DNA of 13,100 nucleotides from contig JAAAUF010000795.1 in NCBI GenBank assembly GCA_015499985.1, positions 6,377 to 19,476 of the forward strand. The letters run 5' to 3'. This document shows positions 9,512 through 13,100 of the stretch, piece after piece. The notes under the pieces were generated by a model. That model saw only the letters and a program-made list of their open reading frames with translations, did no database searches and had not been told where the DNA came from. Origin of the DNA: Haplosporangium gracile. Its lineage: Eukaryota > Mortierellomycota > Mortierellomycetes > Mortierellales > Mortierellaceae. Position 1 is the stretch's first letter; each line of letters begins with the position of its first letter. The position numbers and the translations under genes were made by a program.

Positions 9512-9616
9512 CGGCGTTACCGGACTGGCGTTAGAAAAAGTTCACGACCCCTTGCTTGTTTTGGTCAACCCTCTCTCTCGTGAAAAATAAATAAAAGACA
9601 AATGCATAACAGATCA

Positions 9617-9970
9617 TCAAGAAGGAGGTGGACGGGTTTGAAAATGAGCGCCATCCCGCGAGAAAACGAAACAAAACAACAGCGCCGGGTCGCTAATCAC
9701 ATACACACATTCACGTACGTTTCTGAGGCCCTTTTCTTTCACAAAGGGTAGCATCTTAGTCTTATTCCTGATAAATTGCGCATTGTCAAAGGCCAGTTGA
9801 ATATCTTCCCAAGGGATAAAGTCCTTGTTTGTGTCGAGGTCAGTATAACAATCGATATGGGTGATATTGGCAAAGTCGAGGGGAGCTGAGGTGGTAGAAG
9901 GTGGTTCACTCTTGTGTACAGAACGGAACCTCTGGACGCGCTCTTGGGTTGCTGCGCCTATTTGTGTCAT
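9617..9970 (-). pseudogene. Orphan duplicate of the Sel1-gene first exon (117-codon ORF if unspliced)
   Basis: The first 84 codons from ATG 9970–9968 match exon 1 of the Sel1-repeat gene at 12633–12383 at about four of five residues. Shared segments include MTQIGAATQE, FRSVHKSEPP, ITHI, TNKDFI and TKMLPFVK. A donor-like GTACGT follows at 9718–9713, at the equivalent point. Beyond it, similarity stops and no exon resembling the Sel1 gene's second exon follows; DNA to the left is unrelated. Unspliced, the frame runs 33 more codons of unlike sequence to a stop at 9617. The donor also sits one base further along than in the Sel1 gene, so the exon would be in a different phase. I read it as a truncated gene duplicate. 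It could still express a short protein or act as a first exon for something else. Confidence 0.6.
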
Positions 9971-10196
9971 GTTTTTTTTGTTCTGTTTTCACGAGGCAGG
10001 CTGGAAAGAAGGGATGGTTTGGAAGCTGATGTGAGTTGATTTGAGGAAGAGAGATGGAGGTGAGTGAATGTGAATGTGGGCGAGAGCGAATGGAATGAAC
10101 AGAAAGAGAAAAAGAGGAAGAGGATGAAACGTTGTCGAAAGGCAAAAAAAGTACGCGAAGACCTAAATCTTTTCTCTAATTTTCTTTTTGTGCGCA
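9719..10196 (-). repeat. Direct repeat copy A (promoter/leader plus exon 1)
   Basis: About 480 bp similar to 12383–12856 in the same orientation. Similarity covers exon 1 and continues upstream through the CT-rich leader (shared GTTCAT, CGCTCTCG, CACATTCA, CACCTCCATCTCTCTTC and CCATCCCTTCTTTCC segments). It ends sharply at TGCGCA (10191–10196), after which the copies diverge. Confidence 0.8.
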
Positions 10197-10219
10197 AGGA
10201 GGGCGGATGTGATGGGAAC

Positions 10220-10600
10220 TCACGATTGGTCGGAAATTTGGAGAGTAACAGACCCTGGGCGGCGAGTGTGGGCAATAATTCGTGATTGGTTAGTGATATA
10301 GTACGTGCAGTCCCGCTCTTCCAAGTACGACCAAGCGTTCAGACTGAAAATATGAGAATCTGTTTCTACGTCTGTTAGTAAAAAATATAGCAAATCTCGC
10401 CATCTTCTGGCCCACTTTTCGAAACCTCCCATACTGATGGTGGTGCCGGTGCATACTTCGTCGCCGACGGGGAATGATGACTACAAGTCAGATCCAGGAG
10501 GCGGTAGATCATAAGTGTGGACAGTGGAAATGGACTCCAAGTCCGTAGTGTTCTTGCAGCCTTGATGCCAGCAACTGAGTTGCTTAGATAGATTTCATAA
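10220..10600 (-). pseudogene. Interrupted coding-like remnant, unidentified
   Basis: One minus-strand frame has coding character over about 125 codons from about 10597 to 10220, broken by a single TAG at 10483–10481. Before the stop it reads GCKNTTDLESIS and TYDLPPPGSDL; after it, SSFPVGDEVCTGTTIS and MGGFEKWARRWRDLLYFLL. Near the 5' end another frame (IYLSNSVAGIKAA) looks equally plausible, suggesting a frameshift. I recognise no family. The stretch lies between the orphan exon's promoter and the 3' end of the Sel1 gene. It may be the worn-down remains of a gene broken when the duplication arose, or chance. Confidence 0.3.
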
Positions 10601-10674
10601 TACAAATGGCTGTTATGAGAACAAAACCTTTGAAAATACTAGTTGGCTACATCGCTGTGTCACCGACATTGTTG

Positions 10675-10680
10675 TTTTAT
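10675..10680 (-). terminator. AATAAA overlapping the Sel1-gene stop codon
   Basis: The last codons read CTT AAA TAA AAC on the minus strand, so AATAAA overlaps the TAA stop. If used, the 3' UTR would be only some 10–30 bases, so a downstream unseen signal is also possible. Confidence 0.25.
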
Positions 10681-12633
10681 TTAAGCAGCATGTCTTTTAC
10701 ATGTTTTACGGCCTCTGCATTTCCTCTTTCAGCCAGTCCGACAAACCATTCAATAGACTTTTCGCGGCTCTTAGAGACGCCTACTCCGTAGCGGTACCAA
10801 TAAGCTACTCGAAGTTGAGCCTTCTCGTCTCTTTGCTCAGCAGCCTTGAGGTACCATTCAAAGGCTTTGAAGTTGTCTCTATTAACACCACGTCCATACG
10901 AGTACATGTCTCCCATACAGAACTGAGCATGTGCCACGCCTCGGTCGGCAGCCACCATGAACCACTCCTTGATCTTGGACTGGGTTTGTGGGTCTCTGAC
11001 AAAATGAGCGGAATTGAACCAGCTGACGCAATAAAAATTCCTTAGTAGGGACTGAGCCTCGGTGTGTCCTTGGACGGCAGCCTTGAGGTACCAGTTCACA
11101 GCTTTGGACCTGTCTTTTGGGAGACCGTGCGTGCCTTGCTCGTGTAAGCGACCTAAAGAGAACTGAGCTTCTGCAAGACCTTGATCTGCCGCCTTGACAT
11201 ACCACTCGAAGGCTCTGGTATCATCCCGCGGGACGCCCTTACTGTCCTGAAACGCATCAGCCACTCGAACCTGGGCCTCAGCAAACCCTTGTTCGGCAGA
11301 CTTGATGTACCACTCAAAAGCTTTGGTATCGGATTGCGGAACGCCGTGCCCCGTCTCGTAGGCATTACCCATGTTGTACTGCATTCCCGCATGACCATTC
11401 TCGGCTGCCTTGACCGACCACTCCATCGCCTGGATGTTGTCTTTTAGCACGCCTGCGCCGTTGATATACGCCTGCGATACTTTCGCCTGAGCATCAACAT
11501 AGCCCTGTACGGCAGACTTGAAAAGCCACTCGAAGGCCTTGGCCTGATCCTGTGGGACGTCACCGTATCCTCGCTCGTGTAAGAGACCAACGTCGTACTG
11601 TGCGCGGGGATGACCTTGCTTAGAGGCCTTGTAGTACCAGTCTATCGCCGTTTGGTCGTCCTTGTGCACTTCTCGTCCATCCTTGTATCGACCCCCGAGA
11701 GCGACCATGGCGTTGGTATCGCCATGGTTGGCATTGACCATAGTCTGAATGAGACTCATACTGGAGGCAGCGGTATTGTCCTGAGGGTCATCAAGTCGCT
11801 TTGTGATGTTGTTGCTCGTCCTTGAGGACTGAGTATTGATGGCGTCAATGTGGGTGTTATCTTGTGCGCGAGGCTCTCGAAATATAGGCGTATTTTCTGG
11901 GTTGATGCTATAGTTATCGTTCTGCATGATCTCTGACTTATCGTCACAGGAGGGATTACGTATGGCGCTAACAGTGAGGCTATGGCGTCGCGTGTTGAGC
12001 GAAAGTTCCTGGACGGTTCGCTGAAGAGACGTAATCAAGTCTGCAGTCACAGTGGCAGAGGCAGTGGGCAGTTCGCCGCCTACTACAGCGTCCAATACGA
12101 CATCCGGCACAGCAGTAATCCGGCGCGGCTCAAGACTAGTGTTTGTTTGCACCGAAAGGGTGTTTGATTGTGGTAAGCACATATTTTTTTACCACACACT
12201 CTAAAAAATCACATTGATGTTGCTTTGCATGACATGCATATCAAGAGAGCATCATGTCATCCTCCAAGATAACGACCTGAGGCAGGCCTCATCTCAATGC
12301 TACGAGAGTTGGGATAGAGTCGAGTTGCCATTTCGCGGATAAGAAGAAAAGTATAAAGGGGGGTGTTGTTTTGCACACTTACGCTTTGAGGTCCTTGCCT
12401 TTGACAAAAGGGAGCATCTTGGTCTTGTCTCTGACAAAAAGGGCCTCTCCAAAGGCTTGCTGAATGTCTTCCCAGAGGATAAAGTCCTTATTGGTGTCCG
12501 GGTCGGTGTGACAGACGATATGGGTGATATTGGGAGAGTCGAGGGGAGCTGAGGTGGCAGAAGGTGGTTCACTCTTGTGTACAGAACGGAACCCCTGGAC
12601 GGGCTCTTGGGTTGCTGCGCCTATTTGTGTCAT
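10677..12633 (-). CDS. Sel1-repeat (HCP-like) protein with a distinct N-terminal module
   Basis: Two exons, 12633–12383 and 12135–10677, with a GTAAGT…CACTAG intron of 247 bp, join in frame to 569 codons plus TAA. Residues 1–35 are polar and disordered. Residues 36–105 form a compact module: ITHI, DPDTNKDFILWEDIQQAF, LFVRDKTKMLPFVKG, then across the junction LEPRRITAVPDVVLDAVV. I have seen similar starts on repeat proteins of Mortierella-type fungi, from memory only. Residues about 106–221 are a Ser/Thr/Asn-rich linker. From residue 222 come nine full Sel1 repeats of 36–38 residues and a last half repeat, with AxxLG/AQxxxG, GVxxD and KAFEWYxKAAEQG signatures. Sel1 repeats fold as TPR-like helical pairs and serve as scaffolds. 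No signal peptide or membrane segment is seen. Partner and pathway cannot be read from sequence. The splice model is supported by the continuous module across the junction. Confidence 0.85.
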
Positions 12634-12856
12634 GTTTTTTTGTCCTGTTTTGACGAGGCAAGCCGGAAAGAAGGGATGGTTCGGAGGCTGATGTGAGTTG
12701 ATCCGACGAAGAGAGATGGAGGTGTGTGAATGTGAATGTGAATGTGAATGTGAACGAGAGCGAATGGGCATGAACAGAAAGAGAAAGAGAGAAAGTGAAT
12801 GAAGCGCAAAAAAAGTAGGCGAAGACTTAAATGCCTTTCTCTTCTTTTTGTGCGCA
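12383..12856 (-). repeat. Direct repeat copy B (promoter/leader plus exon 1 of the Sel1 gene)
   Basis: This is the partner of 9719–10196. It covers the functional exon 1 and about 220 bp upstream, which must hold the Sel1 gene's leader and at least part of its promoter. It differs from copy A by scattered substitutions, small indels and a longer TGTGAA array. Similarity stops at TGCGCA (12851–12856). Confidence 0.8.
12725..12754. repeat. TGTGAA microsatellite, five units, in the Sel1 leader
   Basis: Five perfect TGTGAA units on the plus strand (TTCACA on the coding strand), about 95 bp upstream of the Sel1 ATG. The matching place in copy A (about 10060–10078) has little more than one unit, so the array changed after the duplication. 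Confidence 0.9.
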
Positions 12857-12857
12857 G

Positions 12858-13100
12858 ACTGACAGAGATCGCCCCACCCAGTACCATGAGCCAAGCATCA
12901 GAAGAGCCACACGCACGTCAGGACAGTGCAACAACCTCTGCCATCTCAGAGACCAAGCATGCGCATGTCTCGAGGACAAGGATGCGGAGGTCGCTCAGGG
13001 TGATACGAGTGTTCAGGGTCAAAGGATCGAGCAGATAGTCCTTGAAATACAGTCATACCTCCCCTATAGCATAATCTCCTATAGTATATCCTATAGTAAT
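12858..13100 (+). other. Coding-like fragment running off the right edge, unidentified
   Basis: From 12858 one plus-strand frame is open for 81 codons to the window end and has coding character in the middle: CNNLCHLRDQACACLEDKD, then VAQGDTSVQGQRIEQIVLEI. It is preceded by a good acceptor-like sequence (poly-T then TGTGCGCAG ending 12857). A different frame has an ATG at 12886 with 50 codons. I recognise no family. It may be an exon of a plus-strand gene or a fragment. It starts just where the direct-repeat similarity stops. Confidence 0.25.
13064..13096. repeat. Three spaced CTATAG motifs
   Basis: CTATAG occurs at 13064–13069, 13079–13084 and 13091–13096 in AT-rich DNA. Each is its own reverse complement. 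The array may continue past the window edge; no role is known. Confidence 0.5.

Noticed and set aside
9719..12856. The direct repeats as long terminal repeats of a retrotransposon
   Set aside because: The DNA between them encodes a Sel1 protein and no reverse transcriptase, integrase or gag; the repeats contain a coding exon and lack TG…CA ends with target duplications that I could see.

Overview
This window looks like a nuclear segment from an early-diverging filamentous fungus. Genes are broken by short GT–AG introns (about 95–250 bp, one with a textbook TACTAAC branch point), and intergenic DNA is rich in pyrimidine tracts. The protein repertoire (Scd6/Lsm14, Par14-type parvulin, Puf4/5-type Pumilio, a Sel1/HCP-like protein, remains of a small secreted Cys-rich protein) fits Mucoromycota, most likely Mortierellaceae. 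That placement is inference from gene style and memory of families, not from a search.

Layout. (1) 98–871, minus: the first three exons of an Scd6/Lsm14-family mRNA-binding protein, running off the left edge. (2) 1386–2215, plus: a complete four-exon Par14/PIN4-type peptidyl-prolyl isomerase (131 aa), divergent from the Lsm14 gene. (3) 2216–4625: 2.4 kb without a convincing gene, strongly CT-rich, probably the promoter and a long intron-containing 5' leader of the next gene, with a 22-codon uORF just before its start. (4) 4626–8303, plus: a six-exon, 999-aa PUF protein with a coiled coil, one CCCH zinc finger, poly-Q, eight Pumilio repeats and a Met/Asn/Gly tail built on a 12-bp minisatellite. 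(5) 8737–9290, minus: a broken gene for a small secreted Cys-rich protein (two in-frame TAA codons plus frameshifts). (6) 9719–10196: a partial duplicate (promoter, leader and first exon only) of the Sel1 gene to its right. (7) 10220–10600, minus: a coding-like but interrupted remnant. (8) 10677–12633, minus: a two-exon, 569-aa Sel1-repeat protein. (9) 12634–13100: its leader/promoter and a coding-like fragment running off the right edge.

The left two thirds is a conserved, expressed region with two post-transcriptional regulators, Lsm14/Scd6 (translation repression, P-bodies) and PUF (3'UTR binding), separated only by the parvulin gene. There is no evidence that they act together beyond shared process. 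The right third is accessory in character: duplicated first exon, pseudogenes, fragments and a repeat protein with a lineage-style N-terminal module. The most noteworthy structure is the pair of about 480-bp direct repeats, each carrying promoter plus exon 1 of the Sel1 gene; only one still has a downstream exon. No RNA genes, CRISPR array or intact transposon were seen.
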